Source: Poseidonibacter lekithochrous (GTDB lineage Bacteria > Campylobacterota > Campylobacteria > Campylobacterales > Arcobacteraceae). Taken from it: 64,000 nucleotides of DNA. The DNA lies in NCBI RefSeq assembly GCF_013283835.1, contig NZ_CP054052.1, forward strand, positions 3,286,001-3,350,000, in the 5' to 3' direction. A program made the position numbers and the translations under genes. How positions within the stretch are numbered: position 1 is the stretch's first letter; each line of letters starts with the position of its first letter. The notes under the pieces are model-generated. The model did not search any database, was not told the DNA's origin, and saw only the letters and a program-made list of their open reading frames with translations. Shown here one piece after another: positions 27,801-42,800 of this stretch.

Positions 27801-30800
27801 TGCTAATAATTCATCTGTTAATTCATTTACATTTTTAACAACAAATGTATCATGTCCATTAGCTACATCAGCAATCTGATCTAAACTTCCTCTTGAGTTT
27901 CCATCTAAATCTACATTTGTACCAATACCAATTGAATAAACATCATCAAAGTTATTTTCAGCAAAAGTCTTCCACTCAGGAACTATTCCAGAGATACCAT
28001 CACTTCCATTCATATCACCTTTTGTTGGATCTCCATCAGAAAGCATATAGAAGATATCTTGATCTGCACTTGGTTTTGGATCTGAATTTGTATCAAAAGT
28101 ATCAATAGTTTGTCTTAATGTATCTTCGTAGTTTGTATATCCACCCGCACTTAATCCATTGATAGAATCTTTTGCACTTTGTGAATCTGTAAACCATGTA
28201 GTAGCACTTGCATTTGTATTAAACTCTACAACTTTTACATTTACATTACCCATTTGTTCATATTTTTCAATTAATTTAATTGCAGCTTCTTTAGCTAAAT
28301 TCATTTTTGTAGTACCCATACTTCCAGAAGTATCAATACCAATAACAATATTAGTAGTAGTTTCAGTATATTGTGAATCTGCATCAATTACTACTGTATT
28401 TGCAGTAGGAATATCATCTGCAATGCTAATATTAATCTTACTTGCAGTTATATCAGAACCTCTAACTGCAATTACATTAAAGTCAATATTACTAATTAAA
28501 TCTTCACTTGTAACATCTGGATGATCAACTACATCTTTTAATTTAAATGTATACTCACCTGTACTTTCATCTAAAGTAATTTCAAAGATTTCTCTACCGT
28601 CTTTTGAAACACCTTTTATAGTTTCATTGTTATTTGAATAATTGATATCAATCATTTCACCCTTAGAAGTTAAAGATGTAGATTGTCCACCTTCAAACAT
28701 TAAATTAACTTCTGCAACATTTTCTACATTTAATCCAAGGCTTCCCGTAAATTCTTTAATATCTGGATCATAGTTATCTAAATCATCTGTACCTAATAAT
28801 GCATCTTCATCTACTTGTACAGAGTCAATATTCATTGATAGACTGTCATTATCTACAATTGTTGTATCTACACTATTAGCACCTGTTTTTGCTGCTATGT
28901 GCTCAAAGTTACTATCAGTGATAGCTCCAATAGTCATTGTAAATACTTCAGACCCTTCTGCTAATACATCATCTAGTGTTGTAATATTGAAATCAACTGA
29001 GTTAGATCCTGCTGGAATTGTTACACTTGCAACTTTTGTGAAGTCTTTTCCATCTGCTGCTACACCAGAATATGTAATCTCTACTGTAATTGGTGATGTT
29101 ACATCTGCTGCTGGTTGATCAACGCTTACTGTATATGCTGTTGATGTTTCACCTTCAACAATTGTTTGTTCACCTGCAATTGATACTAAGGCTGTTTCAG
29201 TTGTTGGTTCTGTTGTATCTGGATCTTTATCATCTACAATTGTTGTATCTACACTATTAGCACCTGTTTTTGCTGCTATGTGCTCAAAGTTACTATCAGT
29301 GATAGCTCCAATAGTCATTGTAAATACTTCAGACCCTTCTGCTAATACATCATCTAGTGTTGTAATATTGAAATCAACTGAGTTAGATCCTGCTGGAATT
29401 GTTACACTTGCAACTTTTGTGAAGTCTTTTCCATCTGCTGCTACACCAGAATATGTAATCTCTACTGTAATTGGTGATGTTACATCTGCTGCTGGTTGAT
29501 CAACGCTTACTGTATATGCTGTTGATGTTTCACCTTCAACAATTGTTTGTTCACCTGCAATTGATACTAAGGCTGTTTCAGTTGTTGGTTCTGTTGTATC
29601 TGGATCTTTATCATCTACAATTGTTGTATCTACACTATTAGCACCTGTTTTTGCTGCTATGTGCTCAAAGTTACTATCAGTGATAGCTCCAATAGTCATT
29701 GTAAATACTTCAGACCCTTCTGCTAATACATCATCTAGTGTTGTAATATTGAAATCAACTGAGTTAGATCCTGCTGGAATTGTTACACTTGCAACTTTTG
29801 TGAAGTCTTTTCCATCTGCTGCTACACCAGAATATGTAATCTCTACTGTAATTGGTGATGTTACATCTGCTGCTGGTTGATCAACGCTTACTGTATATGC
29901 TGTTGATGTTTCACCTTCAACAATTGTTTGTTCACCTGCAATTGATACTAAGGCTGTTTCAGTTGTTGGTTCTGTTGTATCTGGATCTTTATCATCTACA
30001 ATTGTTGTATCTACACTATTAGCACCTGTTTTTGCTGCTATGTGCTCAAAGTTACTATCAGTGATAGCTCCAATAGTCATTGTAAATACTTCAGACCCTT
30101 CTGCTAATACATCATCTAGTGTTGTAATATTGAAATCAACTGAGTTAGATCCTGCTGGAATTGTTACACTTGCAACTTTTGTGAAGTCTTTTCCATCTGC
30201 TGCTACACCAGAATATGTAATCTCTACTGTAATTGGTGATGTTACATCTGCTGCTGGTTGATCAACGCTTACTGTATATGCTGTTGATGTTTCACCTTCA
30301 ACAATTGTTTGTTCACCTGCAATTGATACTAAGGCTGTTTCAGTTGTTGGTTCTGTTGTATCTGGATCTTTATCATCTACAATTGTTGTATCTACACTAT
30401 TAGCACCTGTTTTTGCTGCTATGTGCTCAAAGTTACTATCAGTGATAGCTCCAATAGTCATTGTAAATACTTCAGACCCTTCTGCTAATACATCATCTAG
30501 TGTTGTAATATTGAAATCAACTGAGTTAGATCCTGCTGGAATTGTTACACTTGCAACTTTTGTGAAGTCTTTTCCATCTGCTGCTACACCAGAATATGTA
30601 ATCTCTACTGTAATTGGTGATGTTACATCTGCTGCTGGTTGATCAACGCTTACTGTATATGCTGTTGATGTTTCACCTTCAACAATTGTTTGTTCACCTG
30701 CAATTGATACTAAGGCTGTTTCAGTTGTTGGTTCTGTTGTATCTGGATCTTTATCATCTACAATTGTTGTATCTACACTATTAGCACCTGTTTTTGCTGC

Positions 30801-33800
30801 TATGTGCTCAAAGTTACTATCAGTGATAGCTCCAATAGTCATTGTAAATACTTCAGACCCTTCTGCTAATACATCATCTAGTGTTGTAATATTGAAATCA
30901 ACTGAGTTAGATCCTGCTGGAATTGTTACACTTGCAACTTTTGTGAAGTCTTTTCCATCTGCTGCTACACCAGAATATGTAATCTCTACTGTAATTGGTG
31001 ATGTTACATCTGCTGCTGGTTGATCAACGCTTACTGTATATGCTGTTGATGTTTCACCTTCAACAATTGTTTGTTCACCTGCAATTGATACTAAGGCTGT
31101 TTCAGTTGTTGGTTCTGTTGTATCTGGATCTTTATCATCTACAATTGTTGTATCTACACTATTAGCACCTGTTTTTGCTGCTATGTGCTCAAAGTTACTA
31201 TCAGTGATAGCTCCAATAGTCATTGTAAATACTTCAGACCCTTCTGCTAATACATCATCTAGTGTTGTAATATTGAAATCAACTGAGTTAGATCCTGCTG
31301 GAATTGTTACACTTGCAACTTTTGTGAAGTCTTTTCCATCTGCTGCTACACCAGAATATGTAATCTCTACTGTAATTGGTGATGTTACATCTGCTGCTGG
31401 TTGATCAACGCTTACTGTATATGCTGTTGATGTTTCACCTTCAACAATTGTTTGTTCACCTGCAATTGATACTAAGGCTGTTTCAGTTGTTGGTTCTGTT
31501 GTATCTGGATCTTTATCATCTACAATTGTTGTATCTACACTATTAGCACCTGTTTTTGCTGCTATGTGCTCAAAGTTACTATCAGTGATAGCTCCAATAG
31601 TCATTGTAAATACTTCAGACCCTTCTGCTAATACATCATCTAGTGTTGTAATATTGAAATCAACTGAGTTAGATCCTGCTGGAATTGTTACACTTGCAAC
31701 TTTTGTGAAGTCTTTTCCATCTGCTGCTACACCAGAATATGTAATCTCTACTGTAATTGGTGATGTTACATCTGCTGCTGGTTGATCAACGCTTACTGTA
31801 TATGCTGTTGATGTTTCACCTTCAACAATTGTTTGTTCACCTGCAATTGATACTAAGGCTGTTTCAGTTGTTGGTTCTGTTGTATCTGGATCTTTATCAT
31901 CTACAATTGTTGTATCTACACTATTAGCACCTGTTTTTGCTGCTATGTGCTCAAAGTTACTATCAGTGATAGCTCCAATAGTCATTGTAAATACTTCAGA
32001 CCCTTCTGCTAATACATCATCTAGTGTTGTAATATTGAAATCAACTGAGTTAGATCCTGCTGGAATTGTTACACTTGCAACTTTTGTGAAGTCTTTTCCA
32101 TCTGCTGCTACACCAGAATATGTAATCTCTACTGTAATTGGTGATGTTACATCTGCTGCTGGTTGATCAACGCTTACTGTATATGCTGTTGATGTTTCAC
32201 CTTCAACAATTGTTTGTTCACCTGCAATTGATACTAAGGCTGTTTCAGTTGTTGGTTCTGTTGTATCTGGATCTTTATCATCTACAATTGTTGTATCTAC
32301 ACTATTAGCACCTGTTTTTGCTGCTATGTGCTCAAAGTTACTATCAGTGATAGCTCCAATAGTCATTGTAAATACTTCAGACCCTTCTGCTAATACATCA
32401 TCTAGTGTTGTAATATTGAAATCAACTGAGTTAGATCCTGCTGGAATTGTTACACTTGCAACTTTTGTGAAGTCTTTTCCATCTGCTGCTACACCAGAAT
32501 ATGTAATCTCTACTGTAATTGGTGATGTTACATCTGCTGCTGGTTGATCAACGCTTACTGTATATGCTGTTGATGTTTCACCTTCAACAATTGTTTGTTC
32601 ACCTGCAATTGATACTAAGGCTGTTTCAGTTGTTGGTTCTGTTGTATCTGGATCTTTATCATCTACAATTGTTGTATCTACACTATTAGCACCTGTTTTT
32701 GCTGCTATGTGCTCAAAGTTACTATCAGTGATAGCTCCAATAGTCATTGTAAATACTTCAGACCCTTCTGCTAATACATCATCTAGTGTTGTAATATTGA
32801 AATCAACTGAGTTAGATCCTGCTGGAATTGTTACACTTGCAACTTTTGTGAAGTCTTTTCCATCTGCTGCTACACCAGAATATGTAATCTCTACTGTAAT
32901 TGGTGATGTTACATCTGCTGCTGGTTGATCAACGCTTACTGTATATGCTGTTGATGTTTCACCTTCAACAATTGTTTGTTCACCTGCAATTGATACTAAG
33001 GCTGTTTCAGTTGTTGGTTCTGTTGTATCTGGATCTTTATCATCTACAATTGTTGTATCTACACTATTAGCACCTGTTTTTGCTGCTATGTGCTCAAAGT
33101 TACTATCAGTGATAGCTCCAATAGTCATTGTAAATACTTCAGACCCTTCTGCTAATACATCATCTAGTGTTGTAATATTGAAATCAACTGAGTTAGATCC
33201 TGCTGGAATTGTTACACTTGCAACTTTTGTGAAGTCTTTTCCATCTGCTGCTACACCAGAATATGTAATCTCTACTGTAATTGGTGATGTTACATCTGCT
33301 GCTGGTTGATCAACGCTTACTGTATATGCTGTTGATGTTTCACCTTCAACAATTGTTTGTTCACCTGCAATTGATACTAAGGCTGTTTCAGTTGTTGGTT
33401 CTGTTGTATCTGGATCTTTATCATCTACAATTGTTGTATCTACACTATTAGCACCTGTTTTTGCTGCTATGTGCTCAAAGTTACTATCAGTGATAGCTCC
33501 AATAGTCATTGTAAATACTTCAGACCCTTCTGCTAATACATCATCTAGTGTTGTAATATTGAAATCAACTGAGTTAGATCCTGCTGGAATTGTTACACTT
33601 GCAACTTTTGTGAAGTCTTTTCCATCTGCTGCTACACCAGAATATGTAATCTCTACTGTAATTGGTGATGTTACATCTGCTGCTGGTTGATCAACGCTTA
33701 CTGTATATGCTGTTGATGTTTCACCTTCAACAATTGTTTGTTCACCTGCAATTGATACTAAGGCTGTTTCAGTTGTTGGTTCTGTTGTATCTGGATCTTT

Positions 33801-36800
33801 ATCATCTACAATTGTTGTATCTACACTATTAGCACCTGTTTTTGCTGCTATGTGCTCAAAGTTACTATCAGTGATAGCTCCAATAGTCATTGTAAATACT
33901 TCAGACCCTTCTGCTAATACATCATCTAGTGTTGTAATATTGAAATCAACTGAGTTAGATCCTGCTGGAATTGTTACACTTGCAACTTTTGTGAAGTCTT
34001 TTCCATCTGCTGCTACACCAGAATATGTAATCTCTACTGTAATTGGTGATGTTACATCTGCTGCTGGTTGATCAACGCTTACTGTATATGCTGTTGATGT
34101 TTCACCTTCAACAATTGTTTGTTCACCTGCAATTGATACTAAGGCTGTTTCAGTTGTTGGTTCTGTTGTATCTGGATCTTTATCATCTACAATTGTTGTA
34201 TCTACACTATTAGCACCTGTTTTTGCTGCTATGTGCTCAAAGTTACTATCAGTGATAGCTCCAATAGTCATTGTAAATACTTCAGACCCTTCTGCTAATA
34301 CATCATCTAGTGTTGTAATATTGAAATCAACTGAGTTAGATCCTGCTGGAATTGTTACACTTGCAACTTTTGTGAAGTCTTTTCCATCTGCTGCTACACC
34401 AGAATATGTAATCTCTACTGTAATTGGTGATGTTACATCTGCTGCTGGTTGATCAACGCTTACTGTATATGCTGTTGATGTTTCACCTTCAACAATTGTT
34501 TGTTCACCTGCAATTGATACTAAGGCTGTTTCAGTTGTTGGTTCTGTTGTATCTGGATCTTTATCATCTACAATTGTTGTATCTACACTATTAGCACCTG
34601 TTTTTGCTGCTATGTGCTCAAAGTTACTATCAGTGATAGCTCCAATAGTCATTGTAAATACTTCAGACCCTTCTGCTAATACATCATCTAGTGTTGTAAT
34701 ATTGAAATCAACTGAGTTAGATCCTGCTGGAATTGTTACACTTGCAACTTTTGTGAAGTCTTTTCCATCTGCTGCTACACCAGAATATGTAATCTCTACT
34801 GTAATTGGTGATGTTACATCTGCTGCTGGTTGATCAACGCTTACTGTATATGCTGTTGATGTTTCACCTTCAACAATTGTTTGTTCACCTGCAATTGATA
34901 CTAAGGCTGTTTCAGTTGTTGGTTCTGTTGTATCTGGATCTTTATCATCTACAATTGTTGTATCTACACTATTAGCACCTGTTTTTGCTGCTATGTGCTC
35001 AAAGTTACTATCAGTGATAGCTCCAATAGTCATTGTAAATACTTCAGACCCTTCTGCTAATACATCATCTAGTGTTGTAATATTGAAATCAACTGAGTTA
35101 GATCCTGCTGGAATTGTTACACTTGCAACTTTTGTGAAGTCTTTTCCATCTGCTGCTACACCAGAATATGTAATCTCTACTGTAATTGGTGATGTTACAT
35201 CTGCTGCTGGTTGATCAACGCTTACTGTATATGCTGTTGATGTTTCACCTTCAACAATTGTTTGTTCACCTGCAATTGATACTAAGGCTGTTTCAGTTGT
35301 TGGTTCTGTTGTATCTGGATCTTTATCATCTACAATTGTTGTATCTACACTATTAGCACCTGTTTTTGCTGCTATGTGCTCAAAGTTACTATCAGTGATA
35401 GCTCCAATAGTCATTGTAAATACTTCAGACCCTTCTGCTAATACATCATCTAGTGTTGTAATATTGAAATCAACTGAGTTAGATCCTGCTGGAATTGTTA
35501 CACTTGCAACTTTTGTGAAGTCTTTTCCATCTGCTGCTACACCAGAATATGTAATCTCTACTGTAATTGGTGATGTTACATCTGCTGCTGGTTGATCAAC
35601 GCTTACTGTATATGCTGTTGATGTTTCACCTTCAACAATTGTTTGTTCACCTGCAATTGATACTAAGGCTGTTTCAGTTGTTGGTTCTGTTGTATCTGGA
35701 TCTTTATCATCTACAATTGTTGTATCTACACTATTAGCACCTGTTTTTGCTGCTATGTGCTCAAAGTTACTATCAGTGATAGCTCCAATAGTCATTGTAA
35801 ATACTTCAGACCCTTCTGCTAATACATCATCTAGTGTTGTAATATTGAAATCAACTGAGTTAGATCCTGCTGGAATTGTTACACTTGCAACTTTTGTGAA
35901 GTCTTTTCCATCTGCTGCTACACCAGAATATGTAATCTCTACTGTAATTGGTGATGTTACATCTGCTGCTGGTTGATCAACGCTTACTGTATATGCTGTT
36001 GATGTTTCACCTTCAACAATTGTTTGTTCACCTGCAATTGATACTAAGGCTGTTTCAGTTGTTGGTTCTGTTGTATCTGGATCTTTATCATCTACAATTG
36101 TTGTATCTACACTATTAGCACCTGTTTTTGCTGCTATGTGCTCAAAGTTACTATCAGTGATAGCTCCAATAGTCATTGTAAATACTTCAGACCCTTCTGC
36201 TAATACATCATCTAGTGTTGTAATATTGAAATCAACTGAGTTAGATCCTGCTGGAATTGTTACACTTGCAACTTTTGTGAAGTCTTTTCCATCTGCTGCT
36301 ACACCAGAATATGTAATCTCTACTGTAATTGGTGATGTTACATCTGCTGCTGGTTGATCAACGCTTACTGTATATGCTGTTGATGTTTCACCTTCAACAA
36401 TTGTTTGTTCACCTGCAATTGATACTAAGGCTGTTTCAGTTGTTGGTTCTGTTGTATCTGGATCTTTATCATCTACAATTGTTGTATCTACACTATTAGC
36501 ACCTGTTTTTGCTGCTATGTGCTCAAAGTTACTATCAGTGATAGCTCCAATAGTCATTGTAAATACTTCAGACCCTTCTGCTAATACATCATCTAGTGTT
36601 GTAATATTGAAATCAACTGAGTTAGATCCTGCTGGAATTGTTACACTTGCAACTTTTGTGAAGTCTTTTCCATCTGCTGCTACACCAGAATATGTAATCT
36701 CTACTGTAATTGGTGATGTTACATCTGCTGCTGGTTGATCAACGCTTACTGTATATGCTGTTGATGTTTCACCTTCAACAATTGTTTGTTCACCTGCAAT

Positions 36801-39800
36801 TGATACTAAGGCTGTTTCAGTTGTTGGTTCTGTTGTATCTGGATCTTTATCATCTACAATTGTTGTATCTACACTATTAGCACCTGTTTTTGCTGCTATG
36901 TGCTCAAAGTTACTATCAGTGATAGCTCCAATAGTCATTGTAAATACTTCAGACCCTTCTGCTAATACATCATCTAGTGTTGTAATATTGAAATCAACTG
37001 AGTTAGATCCTGCTGGAATTGTTACACTTGCAACTTTTGTGAAGTCTTTTCCATCTGCTGCTACACCAGAATATGTAATCTCTACTGTAATTGGTGATGT
37101 TACATCTGCTGCTGGTTGATCAACGCTTACTGTATATGCTGTTGATGTTTCACCTTCAACAATTGTTTGTTCACCTGCAATTGATACTAAGGCTGTTTCA
37201 GTTGTTGGTTCTGTTGTATCTGGATCTTTATCATCTACAATTGTTGTATCTACACTATTAGCACCTGTTTTTGCTGCTATGTGCTCAAAGTTACTATCAG
37301 TGATAGCTCCAATAGTCATTGTAAATACTTCAGACCCTTCTGCTAATACATCATCTAGTGTTGTAATATTGAAATCAACTGAGTTAGATCCTGCTGGAAT
37401 TGTTACACTTGCAACTTTTGTGAAGTCTTTTCCATCTGCTGCTACACCAGAATATGTAATCTCTACTGTAATTGGTGATGTTACATCTGCTGCTGGTTGA
37501 TCAACGCTTACTGTATATGCTGTTGATGTTTCACCTTCAACAATTGTTTGTTCACCTGCAATTGATACTAAGGCTGTTTCAGTTGTTGGTTCTGTTGTAT
37601 CTGGATCTTTATCATCTACAATTGTTGTATCTACACTATTAGCACCTGTTTTTGCTGCTATGTGCTCAAAGTTACTATCAGTGATAGCTCCAATAGTCAT
37701 TGTAAATACTTCAGACCCTTCTGCTAATACATCATCTAGTGTTGTAATATTGAAATCAACTGAGTTAGATCCTGCTGGAATTGTTACACTTGCAACTTTT
37801 GTGAAGTCTTTTCCATCTGCTGCTACACCAGAATATGTAATCTCTACTGTAATTGGTGATGTTACATCTGCTGCTGGTTGATCAACGCTTACTGTATATG
37901 CTGTTGATGTTTCACCTTCAACAATTGTTTGTTCACCTGCAATTGATACTAAGGCTGTTTCAGTTGTTGGTTCTGTTGTATCTGGATCTTTATCATCTAC
38001 AATTGTTGTATCTACACTATTAGCACCTGTTTTTGCTGCTATGTGCTCAAAGTTACTATCAGTGATAGCTCCAATAGTCATTGTAAATACTTCAGACCCT
38101 TCTGCTAATACATCATCTAGTGTTGTAATATTGAAATCAACTGAGTTAGATCCTGCTGGAATTGTTACACTTGCAACTTTTGTGAAGTCTTTTCCATCTG
38201 CTGCTACACCAGAATATGTAATCTCTACTGTAATTGGTGATGTTACATCTGCTGCTGGTTGATCAACGCTTACTGTATATGCTGTTGATGTTTCACCTTC
38301 AACAATTGTTTGTTCACCTGCAATTGATACTAAGGCTGTTTCAGTTGTTGGTTCTGTTGTATCTGGATCTTTATCATCTACAATTGTTGTATCTACACTA
38401 TTAGCACCTGTTTTTGCTGCTATGTGCTCAAAGTTACTATCAGTGATAGCTCCAATAGTCATTGTAAATACTTCAGACCCTTCTGCTAATACATCATCTA
38501 GTGTTGTAATATTGAAATCAACTGAGTTAGATCCTGCTGGAATTGTTACACTTGCAACTTTTGTGAAGTCTTTTCCATCTGCTGCTACACCAGAATATGT
38601 AATCTCTACTGTAATTGGTGATGTTACATCTGCTGCTGGTTGATCAACGCTTACTGTATATGCTGTTGATGTTTCACCTTCAACAATTGTTTGTTCACCT
38701 GCAATTGATACTAAGGCTGTTTCAGTTGTTGGTTCTGTTGTATCTGGATCTTTATCATCTACAATTGTTGTATCTACACTATTAGCACCTGTTTTTGCTG
38801 CTATGTGCTCAAAGTTACTATCAGTGATAGCTCCAATAGTCATTGTAAATACTTCAGACCCTTCTGCTAATACATCATCTAGTGTTGTAATATTGAAATC
38901 AACTGAGTTAGATCCTGCTGGAATTGTTACACTTGCAACTTTTGTGAAGTCTTTTCCATCTGCTGCTACACCAGAATATGTAATCTCTACTGTAATTGGT
39001 GATGTTACATCTGCTGCTGGTTGATCAACGCTTACTGTATATGCTGTTGATGTTTCACCTTCAACAATTGTTTGTTCACCTGCAATTGATACTAAGGCTG
39101 TTTCAGTTGTTGGTTCTGTTGTATCTGGATCTTTATCATCTACAATTGTTGTATCTACACTATTAGCACCTGTTTTTGCTGCTATGTGCTCAAAGTTACT
39201 ATCAGTGATAGCTCCAATAGTCATTGTAAATACTTCAGACCCTTCTGCTAATACATCATCTAGTGTTGTAATATTGAAATCAACTGAGTTAGATCCTGCT
39301 GGAATTGTTACACTTGCAACTTTTGTGAAGTCTTTTCCATCTGCTGCTACACCAGAATATGTAATCTCTACTGTAATTGGTGATGTTACATCTGCTGCTG
39401 GTTGATCAACGCTTACTGTATATGCTGTTGATGTTTCACCTTCAACAATTGTTTGTTCACCTGCAATTGATACTAAGGCTGTTTCAGTTGTTGGTTCTGT
39501 TGTATCTGGATCTTTATCATCTACAATTGTTGTATCTACACTATTAGCACCTGTTTTTGCTGCTATGTGCTCAAAGTTACTATCAGTGATAGCTCCAATA
39601 GTCATTGTAAATACTTCAGACCCTTCTGCTAATACATCATCTAGTGTTGTAATATTGAAATCAACTGAGTTAGATCCTGCTGGAATTGTTACACTTGCAA
39701 CTTTTGTGAAGTCTTTTCCATCTGCTGCTACACCAGAATATGTAATCTCTACTGTAATTGGTGATGTTACATCTGCTGCTGGTTGATCAACGCTTACTGT

Positions 39801-42800
39801 ATATGCTGTTGATGTTTCACCTTCAACAATTGTTTGTTCACCTGCAATTGATACTAAGGCTGTTTCAGTTGTTGGTTCTGTTGTATCTGGATCTTTATCA
39901 TCTACAATTGTTGTATCTACACTATTAGCACCTGTTTTTGCTGCTATGTGCTCAAAGTTACTATCAGTGATAGCTCCAATAGTCATTGTAAATACTTCAG
40001 ACCCTTCTGCTAATACATCATCTAGTGTTGTAATATTGAAATCAACTGAGTTAGATCCTGCTGGAATTGTTACACTTGCAACTTTTGTGAAGTCTTTTCC
40101 ATCTGCTGCTACACCAGAATATGTAATCTCTACTGTAATTGGTGATGTTACATCTGCTGCTGGTTGATCAACGCTTACTGTATATGCTGTTGATGTTTCA
40201 CCTTCAACAATTGTTTGTTCACCTGCAATTGATACTAAGGCTGTTTCAGTTGTTGGTTCTGTTGTATCTGGATCTTTATCATCTACAATTGTTGTATCTA
40301 CACTATTAGCACCTGTTTTTGCTGCTATGTGCTCAAAGTTACTATCAGTGATAGCTCCAATAGTCATTGTAAATACTTCAGACCCTTCTGCTAATACATC
40401 ATCTAGTGTTGTAATATTGAAATCAACTGAGTTAGATCCTGCTGGAATTGTTACACTTGCAACTTTTGTGAAGTCTTTTCCATCTGCTGCTACACCAGAA
40501 TATGTAATCTCTACTGTAATTGGTGATGTTACATCTGCTGCTGGTTGATCAACGCTTACTGTATATGCTGTTGATGTTTCACCTTCAACAATTGTTTGTT
40601 CACCTGCAATTGATACTAAGGCTGTTTCAGTTGTTGGTTCTGTTGTATCTGGATCTTTATCATCTACAATTGTTGTATCTACACTATTAGCACCTGTTTT
40701 TGCTGCTATGTGCTCAAAGTTACTATCAGTGATAGCTCCAATAGTCATTGTAAATACTTCAGACCCTTCTGCTAATACATCATCTAGTGTTGTAATATTG
40801 AAATCAACTGAGTTAGATCCTGCTGGAATTGTTACACTTGCAACTTTTGTGAAGTCTTTTCCATCTGCTGCTACACCAGAATATGTAATCTCTACTGTAA
40901 TTGGTGATGTTACATCTGCTGCTGGTTGATCAACGCTTACTGTATATGCTGTTGATGTTTCACCTTCAACAATTGTTTGTTCACCTGCAATTGATACTAA
41001 GGCTGTTTCAGTTGTTGGTTCTGTTGTATCTGGATCTTTATCATCTACAATTGTTGTATCTACACTATTAGCACCTGTTTTTGCTGCTATGTGCTCAAAG
41101 TTACTATCAGTGATAGCTCCAATAGTCATTGTAAATACTTCAGACCCTTCTGCTAATACATCATCTAGTGTTGTAATATTGAAATCAACTGAGTTAGATC
41201 CTGCTGGAATTGTTACACTTGCAACTTTTGTGAAGTCTTTTCCATCTGCTGCTACACCAGAATATGTAATCTCTACTGTAATTGGTGATGTTACATCTGC
41301 TGCTGGTTGATCAACGCTTACTGTATATGCTGTTGATGTTTCACCTTCAACAATTGTTTGTTCACCTGCAATTGATACTAAGGCTGTTTCAGTTGTTGGT
41401 TCTGTTGTATCTGGATCTTTATCATCTACAATTGTTGTATCTACACTATTAGCACCTGTTTTTGCTGCTATGTGCTCAAAGTTACTATCAGTGATAGCTC
41501 CAATAGTCATTGTAAATACTTCAGACCCTTCTGCTAATACATCATCTAGTGTTGTAATATTGAAATCAACTGAGTTAGATCCTGCTGGAATTGTTACACT
41601 TGCAACTTTTGTGAAGTCTTTTCCATCTGCTGCTACACCAGAATATGTAATCTCTACTGTAATTGGTGATGTTACATCTGCTGCTGGTTGATCAACGCTT
41701 ACTGTATATGCTGTTGATGTTTCACCTTCAACAATTGTTTGTTCACCTGCAATTGATACTAAGGCTGTTTCAGTTGTTGGTTCTGTTGTATCTGGATCTT
41801 TATCATCTACAATTGTTGTATCTACACTATTAGCACCTGTTTTTGCTGCTATGTGCTCAAAGTTACTATCAGTGATAGCTCCAATAGTCATTGTAAATAC
41901 TTCAGACCCTTCTGCTAATACATCATCTAGTGTTGTAATATTGAAATCAACTGAGTTAGATCCTGCTGGAATTGTTACACTTGCAACTTTTGTGAAGTCT
42001 TTTCCATCTGCTGCTACACCAGAATATGTAATCTCTACTGTAATTGGTGATGTTACATCTGCTGCTGGTTGATCAACGCTTACTGTATATGCTGTTGATG
42101 TTTCACCTTCAACAATTGTTTGTTCACCTGCAATTGATACTAAGGCTGTTTCAGTTGTTGGTTCTGTTGTATCTGGATCTTTATCATCTACAATTGTTGT
42201 ATCTACACTATTAGCACCTGTTTTTGCTGCTATGTGCTCAAAGTTACTATCAGTGATAGCTCCAATAGTCATTGTAAATACTTCAGACCCTTCTGCTAAT
42301 ACATCATCTAGTGTTGTAATATTGAAATCAACTGAGTTAGATCCTGCTGGAATTGTTACACTTGCAACTTTTGTGAAGTCTTTTCCATCTGCTGCTACAC
42401 CAGAATATGTAATCTCTACTGTAATTGGTGATGTTACATCTGCTGCTGGTTGATCAACGCTTACTGTATATGCTGTTGATGTTTCACCTTCAACAATTGT
42501 TTGTTCACCTGCAATTGATACTAAGGCTGTTTCAGTTGTTGGTTCTGTTGTATCTGGATCTTTATCATCTACAATTGTTGTATCTACACTATTAGCACCT
42601 GTTTTTGCTGCTATGTGCTCAAAGTTACTATCAGTGATAGCTCCAATAGTCATTGTAAATACTTCAGACCCTTCTGCTAATACATCATCTAGTGTTGTAA
42701 TATTGAAATCAACTGAGTTAGATCCTGCTGGAATTGTTACACTTGCAACTTTTGTGAAGTCTTTTCCATCTGCTGCTACACCAGAATATGTAATCTCTAC

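Noticed and set aside
21801-28850. RTX toxin/adhesin with calcium-binding nonapeptides
   Set aside because: No GGxGxDxxx repeats are visible in the C-terminal 2,300 residues.
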